A DNA stretch of 5,733 bases from Candidatus Omnitrophota bacterium (GCA_028716065.1 JAQUQN010000009.1:1-5733), one strand, 5' to 3'. Positions 1-5,346 are shown, numbered from the stretch's first letter. The notes: generated by a model not told the origin, from the letters alone. Made by a program: numbers and translations.

Positions 1-1128
1 CTGGTATAACTTGAACTGTTCTGGGCTCAATTTATCTCTCAAGGACTCCGGCTCTCTTAAGGGCAGCGCCGGGCGTATCGCCTCATGCGCTTCCTGGGCC
101 GACTTTTTGGCCTTGTAAAAATTCGGTGTATCCGGATAATACCTCTTACCGAACTTCTCCAGTATGTACTTTTTTGCGTCGGCCTGGGCGTCTTTGGATA
201 TCCTGACGGAGTCCGTCCTCATGTAGGTAATGAGACCGACGCTTCCTTCCTTACCTATATCCACTCCTTCATAAAGGGTCTGCGCTACGTGCATCGTCTT
301 GGCGGCCGGGAAACGGAGCTTGTTAAAAGCATCCTGCTGTAATTTACTCGTGGTGAACGGCGCGAACGCGCGTTTCTTCTTTTTCGTCTCCCTTATATCC
401 TTTACTATGTACTTCTCTTTTTTCAACGCGTGTAATATCCTGTCGGCTTCTTCCTGTTTCTTTATCTCGATCGCCTTGTCCTTATATTTTTCCAGTTTTG
501 CCTTGAAGGCATCATGGGCGGCATCTGCCTTGCGCTTGAGGCTCGCCTCTATGTCCCAGTATTCCTGGGGGATGAATTTCTTTATCTCCTCTTCGCGCTC
601 CACGATGAGGCGCACCGCTACCGACTGGACCCTCCCTGCGCTCAGGCCCCTGGATACCTTCTTCCACAACAATGGGCTCAAAGTGTATCCGACTATCCTG
701 TCGAGGATCCTTCGCGCCTGCTGGGCGTTTACCAGGTCCATGTCTATATCGCGCGGGTGCTTGAAGGCATTCTTGACCGCGTCCTTGGTTATTTCGTCGA
801 AGGTCACCCTGTAGAACTTCTTCTTCTTATCCGCCAGGGCATTTCTTATGTGCCAGCTGATGGCCTCGCCTTCGCGGTCCGGGTCCGGCGCCAGATATAT
901 CGCTTCCTTGTTCTTCGCGTCCTTCTTCAGGGCCGACAGGTGCTTCTTCCTGTCGGAGATGACGATATATTCGGCCTTGAAGTCGTTTTCGACATCGACA
1001 CCGAGGCGGCTTTTGGGAAGGTCTATGATGTGGCCCATGCTAGAGACGACCGAGTAGTCCTTGCCCAGGAATTTATTTATCGTCTTCGCCTTTGCCGGCG
1101 ACTCCACTATAACGAGATTCTTAGCCAT
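1..1128 (-). CDS. topA: DNA topoisomerase I (type IA), N-terminal 376 residues, 3' end cut by window edge
   Basis: Type IA topoisomerase that relaxes negatively supercoiled DNA by cutting one strand through a 5'-phosphotyrosine link. The N-terminus MAKNLVIVESPAKAKTI is the classic Toprim start, with the catalytic Glu at residue 9. The Toprim acidic motif DPDREGE lies at residues 82-88. The motif GLSAGRVQSVAVRLI follows at 161-175, and the active-site motif TYMRTDS at 301-307 places the nucleophile at Tyr302. HEAIRP at 348-353 is also conserved. The reading frame stays open to base 1, so the rest of the gate domains and any C-terminal zinc fingers lie outside the window. The ATG directly abuts the TAG stop of dprA (TAGATG, no gap) and is preceded by AAAGGA with 6 nt spacing. 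This points to translational coupling; dprA-topA adjacency is also seen in Bacillus-type genomes. Assignment is essentially certain. Confidence 0.97.
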   Translation of the reverse strand, partial: MAKNLVIVESPAKAKTINKFLGKDYSVVSSMGHIIDLPKSRLGVDVENDFKAEYIVISDRKKHLSALKKDAKNKEAIYLAPDPDREGEAISWHIRNALADKKKKFYRVTFDEITKDAVKNAFKHPRDIDMDLVNAQQARRILDRIVGYTLSPLLWKKVSRGLSAGRVQSVAVRLIVEREEEIKKFIPQEYWDIEASLKRKADAAHDAFKAKLEKYKDKAIEIKKQEEADRILHALKKEKYIVKDIRETKKKKRAFAPFTTSKLQQDAFNKLRFPAAKTMHVAQTLYEGVDIGKEGSVGLITYMRTDSVRISKDAQADAKKYILEKFGKRYYPDTPNFYKAKKSAQEAHEAIRPALPLREPESLRDKLSPEQFKLYQ

Positions 1129-2040
1129 CTAACTTCCTTTCCGCACGAACTGCTTTCCGGGCAGCTGCTTGATTAGGTTTTTCAATTCCAGGTTCAATAA
1201 GACTTTGGAGGCCCTCTGGCGTTCCACGCCGGCCTTGCTCAGTAATTCATCTATATATAACGGCTCATCCGAAAGCGACTTGTATATTTTCCTTTCGTCC
1301 TCCGTAAGAGAATTATAAATATAGCTTTTGGTCTTCCTCGCGATGGCCTCATCCTTGCCCGTCTTCTCATCGCCCGAAAGCGGATTTATCTCTACGAGCG
1401 ACAGTTCTTCCATTATATCATCGGCGGACTGGTCGAGCCGCGCGCCGTCTTTGATAAGTTCGTTGGTCCCGGAACTCGTCGTGGAAGATATCTTGCCGGG
1501 TACCGCAAAGACGTCCCTGCCCTGCTCGGCCGCGAAGTCGGCCGTGATGAGCGCTCCCGAATTTCTTGCCGCTTCCACCACGACGACGCCTAGCGCCAGG
1601 CCGCTGATTATGCGGTTACGCTGCGGAAAATTACCGGGCAGCGGCTGCATGTCGCTTTCATATTCCGTCACCACTGCGCCTGTGGCGGCGATCTGGTTAT
1701 ATAACTTATCGTTCTCCGGCGGATATATGTGATTATGGCCGCTTCCCATTACCGCGATCGTCCTGCCCTTCGCCTTCAGCGCTCCCCTGTGCGCGGCAGA
1801 ATCTATGCCGCGGGCCATTCCGCTCACCACCGTCACCCCGCGCAGCGCCAGTTCATAAGCCAACCTTTCGCAGGTCTCGAGCCCGTACTGCGAGGCGCGC
1901 CTCGAGCCGACGAGCGCCACGGCAGTCTCGTCCTGCGCAAGGAACGAGCCGTTCACGTACAGGGCCTGCGGCGGGCGGTGTATGTTCTTCAGGTTCGCCG
2001 GGTATTCCTTATCATCGATCGTTATCTTGCGGATCGCCAT
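1129..2040 (-). CDS. dprA: DNA processing protein DprA/Smf
   Basis: DprA binds incoming single-stranded DNA and loads RecA during natural transformation; it is also conserved in many non-competent bacteria. The Rossmann-like core is complete: VALVGSRRAS near residue 41, SGMARGIDSAAHRGAL at 73-88, GSGHNHIYPPEN at 99-110, PLPGNFPQRNRIISGLA at 133-149, VVVEAARNSGALITAD at 153-168, VFAVPG at 177-182 and GTNELIKDGA at 191-200. Residues about 245-300 match the winged-helix DprA C-terminal domain. There is no N-terminal SAM/HhH extension, so at 303 residues it is a compact version. Start choice: a GTG at 2046 overlaps the stop of the upstream gene (GTGA) but has AGAGAG only 2 nt before it. The ATG at 2040 has the same AGAGAG at 8 nt and is preferred; the GTG would add two residues. 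The stop abuts the topA start. Confidence 0.95.
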   Translation of the reverse strand: MAIRKITIDDKEYPANLKNIHRPPQALYVNGSFLAQDETAVALVGSRRASQYGLETCERLAYELALRGVTVVSGMARGIDSAAHRGALKAKGRTIAVMGSGHNHIYPPENDKLYNQIAATGAVVTEYESDMQPLPGNFPQRNRIISGLALGVVVVEAARNSGALITADFAAEQGRDVFAVPGKISSTTSSGTNELIKDGARLDQSADDIMEELSLVEINPLSGDEKTGKDEAIARKTKSYIYNSLTEDERKIYKSLSDEPLYIDELLSKAGVERQRASKVLLNLELKNLIKQLPGKQFVRKGS

Positions 2041-2042
2041 CT

Positions 2043-2639
2043 TCACATCTCTCTATACGGGTCTATTATCACGTCCAGCGACGTCTCTTTCTGGGTAACT
2101 ATGGTTATCTTTACCGCCGCCGGCTTCACGGAGTTATAGACGACCCTCATCAGCGTCCTGGGCTTATTCTGTTCGTGCTTTCCCTTGCCTAGAATAGTCT
2201 TGCCTTCGACTTTCAGCAACTTTATCTTGGTATTGTCGCGCGTCTGGGCAATTACAGAAAGCAGGGGTATCGTGTAATCTCCTATCGGCTCCAGCTCTAT
2301 CACCTGGCGGAACGTGCGGTTCAACAATACCTTCGACTCTACCGACTTCCTCACGAAGTAGGTCGCCACCGTCTTCTGCTCGAACATGCTTATAGTCTCT
2401 TCCAGCACATTTATGCGCTTGTCGCGCACCTCGACCTCTATCTCCAGGTCCTTCATCCTCGAGTCCTGTTTCGAGATCCTGTCCTTAAGGCTCTTCGTGA
2501 ACATATCGCGGTGTTCCAGCTCCTTCTTCGCATCGCTAAGTTCATTCCGCGTCACATATATCTCATACGCCATGGTACAAATTACCGCCACCATCACGAC
2601 AACCGCTATCAGCTTCAGTATCTTCAATAGAACTTTCAT
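2043..2639 (-). CDS. Membrane-anchored coiled-coil protein of unknown function (198 aa)
   Basis: I do not recognise a named family. Residues 5-27 form one hydrophobic helix preceded by lysines (MKVLLKILK), so this is probably a signal anchor with the rest outside the cytoplasm. Residues about 31-88 are highly charged with a heptad-like pattern (NELSDAKKELEHRD, then several LK/RI/LE repeats), a likely coiled coil. Residues 90-198 look like a small alpha/beta domain rich in Val and Ile, ending VIIDPYREM. The layout recalls envelope or divisome coiled-coil proteins, but no specific homology is claimed. The ATG lies 15 bp after the stop of the 111-residue gene, with AAGGA about 11 nt upstream, a weak site. 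Its TGA stop overlaps a possible GTG start of dprA, so it belongs to the same operon. No cysteine pairs or enzymatic motifs are visible. Confidence 0.85.
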   Translation of the reverse strand: MKVLLKILKLIAVVVMVAVICTMAYEIYVTRNELSDAKKELEHRDMFTKSLKDRISKQDSRMKDLEIEVEVRDKRINVLEETISMFEQKTVATYFVRKSVESKVLLNRTFRQVIELEPIGDYTIPLLSVIAQTRDNTKIKLLKVEGKTILGKGKHEQNKPRTLMRVVYNSVKPAAVKITIVTQKETSLDVIIDPYREM

Positions 2640-2654
2640 CGGCTTTTTAATCCT

Positions 2655-2990
2655 TCATGCCTTAAGGCTGGTCCCTTCCGGGAGTAAATCATCCGGGGGT
2701 GTTTTGCCGGATTTTTTCGTTATGTATCTCTGGCAATTCACGCTATCTTTCGATAGGCAATATTTTTTTGTCGTCTCCATGAATTTGTCAAAGTCCACGA
2801 TCGAGAGTCTTTTGTAAATAACGCAGGTGGAGATATACTCGCAAACGACTCCTATCTTTTTGATGGTCTTGTAAAAAGGGCACTCCTTATGATGTTCCGT
2901 CGTGCAAAATTTGAACGTGTTTACTTCCGGGACTATCTTCACGTGCTCCACGCATTCCCTCGTATAATCAATAAACATCGGACAATTCAC
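2655..2990 (-). CDS. Small eight-cysteine protein with internal duplication, unknown function (111 aa)
   Basis: A soluble protein without a signal peptide, carrying Cys at positions 3, 13, 29, 37, 50, 56, 78 and 86. The two halves resemble each other: C29-x7-C37-PFYKTIKKIG and C78-x7-C86-QRYITKKSG. Each is preceded 22-26 residues earlier by another Cys followed by a short hydrophobic stretch (C3-PMF, C56-VIY). The C-terminus KTPPDDLLPEG resembles tails I associate with small cysteine proteins in metagenome-derived genomes, from memory and not verified. Metal or iron-sulfur binding is a reasonable inference, not shown. The start is GTG, chosen because AGGAGG lies 5 nt upstream and no other in-frame start precedes it. 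It follows the 52-residue Cys protein by 15 bp and precedes the coiled-coil gene by 15 bp. Confidence 0.85.
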   Translation of the reverse strand: MNCPMFIDYTRECVEHVKIVPEVNTFKFCTTEHHKECPFYKTIKKIGVVCEYISTCVIYKRLSIVDFDKFMETTKKYCLSKDSVNCQRYITKKSGKTPPDDLLPEGTSLKA

Positions 2991-2995
2991 ATCAT

Positions 2996-3001
2996 CCTCC
3001 T
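2996..3001 (-). promoter_or_regulatory. Ribosome binding site fixing the GTG start at 2990
   Basis: On the minus strand AGGAGG is followed by ATGAT and then GTG. The two ATG triplets between them are out of frame and hit TGA at once, so this near-perfect Shine-Dalgarno sequence decides the GTG start of the 111-residue Cys-rich protein. Confidence 0.7.
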
Positions 3002-3005
3002 CGCG

Positions 3006-3164
3006 TTATTTGCAGCAACAACGGGACTTTTCCGGTTTATCGATACACTTATTACAGATCTCCGGGTCTTTTTCGGAAGGCTTTATTCCGAATATCTTGA
3101 CCGCAATCGTCCTGTAAAGAAACCCCTCCAGCGGCACTCCGCACTTCTTACATTTCTTCGCCAC
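3006..3164 (-). CDS. Zinc-ribbon-like CxxC/CxxC mini-protein (52 aa)
   Basis: A short gene read directly from the sequence: from GTG it begins with VAKKCKKCGVPLEGF (GTG read as Met) and ends KSRCCCK-TAA. Cysteine pairs CKKC and CNKC are about 29 residues apart, the usual spacing logic of a zinc ribbon, and three consecutive cysteines sit next to the C-terminus. The central part GFLYRTIAVKIFGIKPSEKDPE is well composed for a real protein. Start choice: GAGGAG touches an in-frame ATG at 3170 with no spacing, which is unusable, but lies 6 nt before the GTG at 3164. The GTG is therefore preferred; the ATG would add MN. It is the first gene of the run leading to topA, 15 bp before the second Cys-rich gene. 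A structural zinc or regulatory role is inferred only. The gene could easily be missed because of its size. Confidence 0.75.
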   Translation of the reverse strand: MAKKCKKCGVPLEGFLYRTIAVKIFGIKPSEKDPEICNKCIDKPEKSRCCCK

Positions 3165-3170
3165 GTTCAT

Positions 3171-3176
3171 CTCCTC
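3171..3176 (-). promoter_or_regulatory. Ribosome binding site favouring the GTG start at 3164
   Basis: GAGGAG on the minus strand directly touches ATG 3170-3168 but stands 6 nt from GTG 3164-3162. The spacing favours the GTG as the start of the CxxC/CxxC mini-protein. Confidence 0.5.
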
Positions 3177-3226
3177 TTCAGCTATCAGTTTAAACCTAAA
3201 CCTCGTTATGTTCGCACAAGTATGTT

Positions 3227-3461
3227 GGAAATTTTAGGGTCCTGTCACTCCCTCGCCTTTTGTCCTCCGCGCTCCGCGCGGGGTTCACAATAGACAAGTA
3301 ATAGGCAATTAGTGTCTGTATGTCCGCCAGGATTGCCTGCAACCGGACTATCTAAAGCTGGGTCGCGGGCTTACCATCATGCAATCCTAAGCGGCGGACA
3401 CCCCCATCCCGCGCTTCGCTTGTGCGGGCAAAAGTCTCGGTCGCGCCACCCTAAAATTTCC
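3227..3461. repeat. 235-bp imperfect palindromic element with 14-bp terminal inverted repeats (MITE-like)
   Basis: This stretch has no believable gene. Its ends are perfect inverted repeats: GGAAATTTTAGGGT at 3227-3240 and its complement at 3448-3461. Further pairs nest inside in order: CTTTTG 3257-3262 with CAAAAG 3429-3434, TGTCCGCC 3321-3328 with GGCGGACA 3393-3400, and AGGATTGC 3329-3336 with GCAATCCT 3381-3388. Each arm also has its own GC-rich hairpin: CCGCGC/GCGCGG at 3267-3281 and a 7-bp stem CCCGCGC/GTGCGGG (one G-T) at 3408-3428. This layout is typical of non-autonomous mobile elements or intergenic palindromic repeats. No target-site duplication is clear and no transposase is present, so mobility is inferred. 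Confidence 0.6.
3321..3400. other. Core stem-loop, possible structured RNA
   Basis: Sixteen base pairs form from 3321-3336 with 3381-3388 and 3393-3400, interrupted only by a 4-nt bulge (AAGC, 3389-3392). The 44-nt apical part can fold again: CTGC 3337-3340 with GCGG 3365-3368, and CCGG 3343-3346 with CTGG 3358-3361, leaving an 11-nt loop. The bulge and internal loops are more RNA-like than a plain DNA palindrome. It matches no RNA family that I can name with confidence, and either strand could be the transcribed one. Confidence 0.4.
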
Positions 3462-3496
3462 TGTATTCACCAAAATCGCTCACGCCCCTATTTTTC

Positions 3497-4099
3497 TTAA
3501 ATAGATCTATCCCAATTCGTATAATAATAAATAAGCGTTGTAAAAACTGGATATCCCATTTTATCGTATTTAATCTCATATTCGGTTTTAATCTCATACC
3601 AGTATTGTTTAAAGGATCCATATATCAAAAATTTTCTACTCATACCCGTATAATAAACTTTAGCATTTATAATAAGTTTTGTGGTTGATGGAGATATATC
3701 AGGCTTATATTTAGGAAGAGTTGTCTCTTCACCTGGAAAAACAGTTTTATATTCTGGTATTTTCTTATATTCTGATTTGTAAAATTCATCAGGAGTTGTC
3801 CTATTGCCGAAATCATCCCTTATATCCCACTCAACCCTCACATCAGATGCAGGGATATTTCCTTTATTATTGAGTGTTATCGAGATAGAAGCCTTTAAGT
3901 TATGTATGCTTTGAAGAGTCCTATATGGATATAACTCATTAAGATTTAGGTTTATATATAGATATGGCCGATTCTTTAGCTGTAAATCGTATACTGTCCA
4001 TGCTAACAATGTAATTGCTACTAGTAGAGATATAACACTAACTACAACACTACCATTAGCCATACTACTGGGTGATTTATTATTTTGGTGATTCGCCAT
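3497..4099 (-). CDS. AT-rich membrane-anchored protein with probable beta-sandwich domain, unknown function (200 aa)
   Basis: Not a named family that I recognise. A short polar N-terminus is followed by one hydrophobic helix at about residues 17-36 (VVVSVISLLVAITLLAWTVY), then a soluble domain of about 160 residues. The stretch SISITLNNKGNIPASDVRVEWDI, followed by VFPGEETTLP, has the pattern of immunoglobulin-like beta-sandwich domains, in which an NxGN turn and a PGE turn are common; this is a fold-level inference. The C-terminal third is rich in Tyr and Lys. Its base composition is far more AT-rich than aroK, dprA or topA, it has no clear Shine-Dalgarno sequence before ATG 4099, and it lies between two palindromic elements. 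All this suggests horizontal acquisition. A second Met at residue 13 is a possible later start. It appears monocistronic. Confidence 0.8.
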   Translation of the reverse strand: MANHQNNKSPSSMANGSVVVSVISLLVAITLLAWTVYDLQLKNRPYLYINLNLNELYPYRTLQSIHNLKASISITLNNKGNIPASDVRVEWDIRDDFGNRTTPDEFYKSEYKKIPEYKTVFPGEETTLPKYKPDISPSTTKLIINAKVYYTGMSRKFLIYGSFKQYWYEIKTEYEIKYDKMGYPVFTTLIYYYTNWDRSI

Positions 4100-4127
4100 A
4101 TAATTAAAAGTTCTTCATTCTAATAAC

Positions 4128-4133
4128 ATTTTA
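4128..4133 (-). promoter_or_regulatory. Possible -10 box for the AT-rich gene
   Basis: TAAAAT on the minus strand lies about 28 bp before ATG 4099, leaving a short leader. No good -35 hexamer is visible at 16-18 bp (the candidate is GGGTCA or GGTCAA), so the promoter may be weak or activator-dependent. Confidence 0.3.
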
Positions 4134-4134
4134 A

Positions 4135-4150
4135 ATGAAAACGTTTCCAT
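4135..4150. promoter_or_regulatory. Operator-like palindrome, LacI/CcpA type
   Basis: ATGAAAACGTTTCCAT is a 16-bp palindrome with 14 of 16 positions symmetric around a central CG. It fits the LacI/GalR operator style and nearly matches the CcpA cre consensus TGWNANCGNTNWCA (one mismatch). It lies exactly in the spacer upstream of the presumed -10 box of the AT-rich gene, where a repressor would block polymerase. The regulator is not in the window. Confidence 0.35.
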
Positions 4151-4163
4151 TGACCCCTTCTCA

Positions 4164-4380
4164 CAAAATTTTTCGCCCCTGTTGAAGGGGACCCCGAGGC
4201 CGACGTGCCGAGCAGGACGTAAAAATCGCGAGCGGGCACGGATTTTTTGCTTCCCCTATATCTTATATGCAAAAAAGAGCGAGCGATTTTTCCGAGCGCA
4301 ATTTTCCACGCTGGGGAAAATTGCGCGTTCCAGCGAGGCACTCGGCCGAGAGGGGAACCTCCCAGAGCCGAAAAATTTTG
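4164..4380. repeat. 217-bp imperfect palindromic element with 12-bp terminal inverted repeats (MITE-like)
   Basis: Perfect inverted ends CAAAATTTTTCG at 4164-4175 and 4369-4380. The arms match each other in order: GAGGCCGACGTGCC on the left against TCGGCCGAGTGCC read inversely on the right, AAAAATCG near 4221 against its complement near 4286, and TTTTTTGC 4243-4250 with GCAAAAAA 4269-4276 around an AT-rich centre. Extra hairpins decorate it: CCCCT/AGGGG at 4176-4190, CGTGCC/GGCACG at 4204-4240 followed by a T run on the plus strand, and a 12-bp stem at 4296-4326. It begins one base after the stop of the 104-residue gene. It could be a mobile non-autonomous element and may also stop transcription leaving the aro genes. 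No reading frame inside looks real. Confidence 0.6.
4296..4326. repeat. Perfect 12-bp hairpin nested in one arm of the palindromic element
   Basis: GCGCAATTTTCC at 4296-4307 pairs perfectly with GGAAAATTGCGC at 4315-4326 around a 7-nt loop. The opposite arm has no counterpart, so this hairpin looks like a separate insertion into the larger palindrome. On the minus strand a T6 run follows only after about 19 nt, too far for a standard terminator. Confidence 0.65.
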
Positions 4381-4381
4381 C

Positions 4382-4696
4382 CTACTTCCTCCGGTGAAAC
4401 AATATCCCAAACACGGTCCAGCTGATGATGACAAATGTGAGCGTGGCGGCGACGGCGTTCAGTATCAGTATGTTCCTGTCGATCGAGCGCTGCTCCTTTC
4501 TCAAGAGCTGAAGTATATACTCGTCGTCCGTCTTCTGAAAGATATTCTTCGCCTTCGCCTGGCTTATGGCAATTGACTTGGCGCGCGCGGCTATCGAAGA
4601 ACTCTTGCTGAACATCGGAAACCCTATGAGCGTGTAATTGAAAGCTATTATTATGAGTAGCGTTATGCCCGTCCATAACTTTGCCTTCGGTCCCAT
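4382..4696 (-). CDS. Two-helix membrane protein of unknown function (104 aa)
   Basis: No family recognised. It has two hydrophobic helices, at about residues 9-28 (GITLLIIIAFNYTLIGFPMF) and 78-99 (ILNAVAATLTFVIISWTVFGIL). A 48-residue central stretch rich in Ser, Ala, Lys and Gln (SKSSSIAARAKSIAISQAKAK) is probably an amphipathic helix. The tail HRRK is basic and likely cytoplasmic. Position and composition match the aro genes, unlike the AT-rich gene further along. The start ATG is preceded by AAGGAG with 7 nt spacing, and this site lies across the aroK stop codon, with only 4 bp between the genes, so co-transcription and coupling with aroK are likely. A link to the shikimate pathway is not implied by the protein itself. 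Overlapping frames on both strands here lack such support. Confidence 0.8.
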   Translation of the reverse strand: MGPKAKLWTGITLLIIIAFNYTLIGFPMFSKSSSIAARAKSIAISQAKAKNIFQKTDDEYILQLLRKEQRSIDRNILILNAVAATLTFVIISWTVFGILFHRRK

Positions 4697-4700
4697 ATCC

Positions 4701-5225
4701 TCACTCCTTCTTTTCGGACGTTCCGGATCCTGTAATCTCGACGATCTTATCTATGACCTGGCCTATCGTAAGCCTTCCCGTATCTATCACGTGGTCCGCC
4801 TTCGCGTAAAATGGCGCGCGCTGCTTCATGAGGCTGCGTATCTTGAACTTCGGGTCCTCCACGTTCAGGAGGGGCCTGTGCTTGTATTTCTTCACGCGCT
4901 CGAACAGGACCTCTTCGTCCGCGGTAAGGCATATGACGATGCCGTTAGTCTTGAAGTTGGCCATGTTCTCCTCGCGCATCACCGCCCCGCCGCCCGCGTC
5001 TATGACGGCGTCCTCCATGCCTGCGACATCGCGTATGACCTCGCTCTCCACCTCGCGGAAATAATCCTCACCCGAAGCGGTGAATATCTCGTTTATGGTG
5101 CGCTTCTCCCTCTTCTCTATGAGATCATCGGTCGAGACATAGCGCATCTTCAATCGGAGCGCCACCTTCGTGGCGATCGTCGTCTTTCCGGTGCCCATAA
5201 AACCGATCAGTATAATATTTCGCAT
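4701..5225 (-). CDS. aroK: Shikimate kinase
   Basis: Phosphorylates shikimate to shikimate 3-phosphate with ATP, the fifth step of the chorismate pathway, in the cytoplasm. All key motifs are present: Walker A GFMGTGKT at residues 8-15, the substrate/Mg site TDD at 32-34 (Asp33, Asp34), Arg57 in YFREVE, the Gly triplet DAGGG at 76-80, the lid Arg117 in HRPLL, and Arg136 in QRAPFY. At 174 residues it has the normal length of a monofunctional enzyme. The short Lys/Glu tail SEKKE is not conserved. ATG 5225 is the only usable start: the frame upstream meets TAA with no other start codon. No clear Shine-Dalgarno precedes it, and the hexamer fold-back array ends about 19 nt before the ATG, so translation may depend on that structure. 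aroC lies upstream and the 104-residue membrane protein downstream. Confidence 0.96.
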   Translation of the reverse strand: MRNIILIGFMGTGKTTIATKVALRLKMRYVSTDDLIEKREKRTINEIFTASGEDYFREVESEVIRDVAGMEDAVIDAGGGAVMREENMANFKTNGIVICLTADEEVLFERVKKYKHRPLLNVEDPKFKIRSLMKQRAPFYAKADHVIDTGRLTIGQVIDKIVEITGSGTSEKKE

Positions 5226-5244
5226 AGATGACTTATTCTTCGAT

Positions 5245-5346
5245 AAGGTTTAGGTTGAGGCTTAGGTCAAGGTCGAGGCTAAACATCCTCAACCTTAACC
5301 TCAACCTTAACCTTGACCTCAACCTTAACCTTAACCTCAGCCTTCC
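5245..5346. repeat. Hexanucleotide repeat array in two opposed arms (fold-back)
   Basis: On the plus strand six units of type NAGGYY run from 5245 to 5280 (AAGGTT, TAGGTT, GAGGCT, TAGGTC, AAGGTC, GAGGCT). After a 6-nt spacer, AAACAT, about ten units of type CCTYRA run from 5287 to 5346 (mostly CCTCAA and CCTTAA, the last ones degenerate). Every unit keeps exact 6-nt register. The arms are complementary, allowing an imperfect hairpin of about 30 bp with GAGG/CCTC near the tip and G-U pairs in RNA. It fills nearly the whole aroC-aroK gap. No T run follows, so it is not a standard terminator. Confidence 0.85.

Noticed and set aside
299..1176. Long open frames on the plus strand opposite topA, up to 220 codons
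   Set aside because: They lie antisense to a strongly supported topA, have arginine- and leucine-rich or serine-rich composition typical of antisense frames, and show no ribosome binding sites or family motifs.
1328..2139. Plus-strand open frames opposite dprA
   Set aside because: They are antisense shadows of dprA, which keeps every family motif; no independent signal supports them.
3321..3400. A known riboswitch (for example c-di-GMP class I) or a tRNA at the core stem
   Set aside because: Short similarities such as GCAA and TCTAAAGC can be found, but the order of conserved elements does not match the c-di-GMP I consensus, and no tRNA T-arm or anticodon arm fits on either strand.
3312..3500. 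A 62-codon plus-strand frame in the non-coding element
   Set aside because: It runs through the core stem and GC hairpins, with composition set by the repeats and no ribosome binding site.
3227..4380. An insertion sequence with its own transposase
   Set aside because: The only gene between the two elements encodes a membrane-anchored protein without DDE, HUH or recombinase motifs, and no target-site duplications are evident.
4120..4676. Minus-strand open frames across the palindromic element and over the 104-residue gene, and plus-strand frames in the same stretch
   Set aside because: They consist mostly of translated inverted repeats or of the out-of-frame membrane gene. The frame with two clear hydrophobic helices and a well-placed ribosome binding site is the real one.
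5245..5346. A CRISPR array or an intrinsic terminator between aroC and aroK
   Set aside because: The units are 6 nt with no spacers, so it is not CRISPR, and no T run follows the hairpin on the minus strand.
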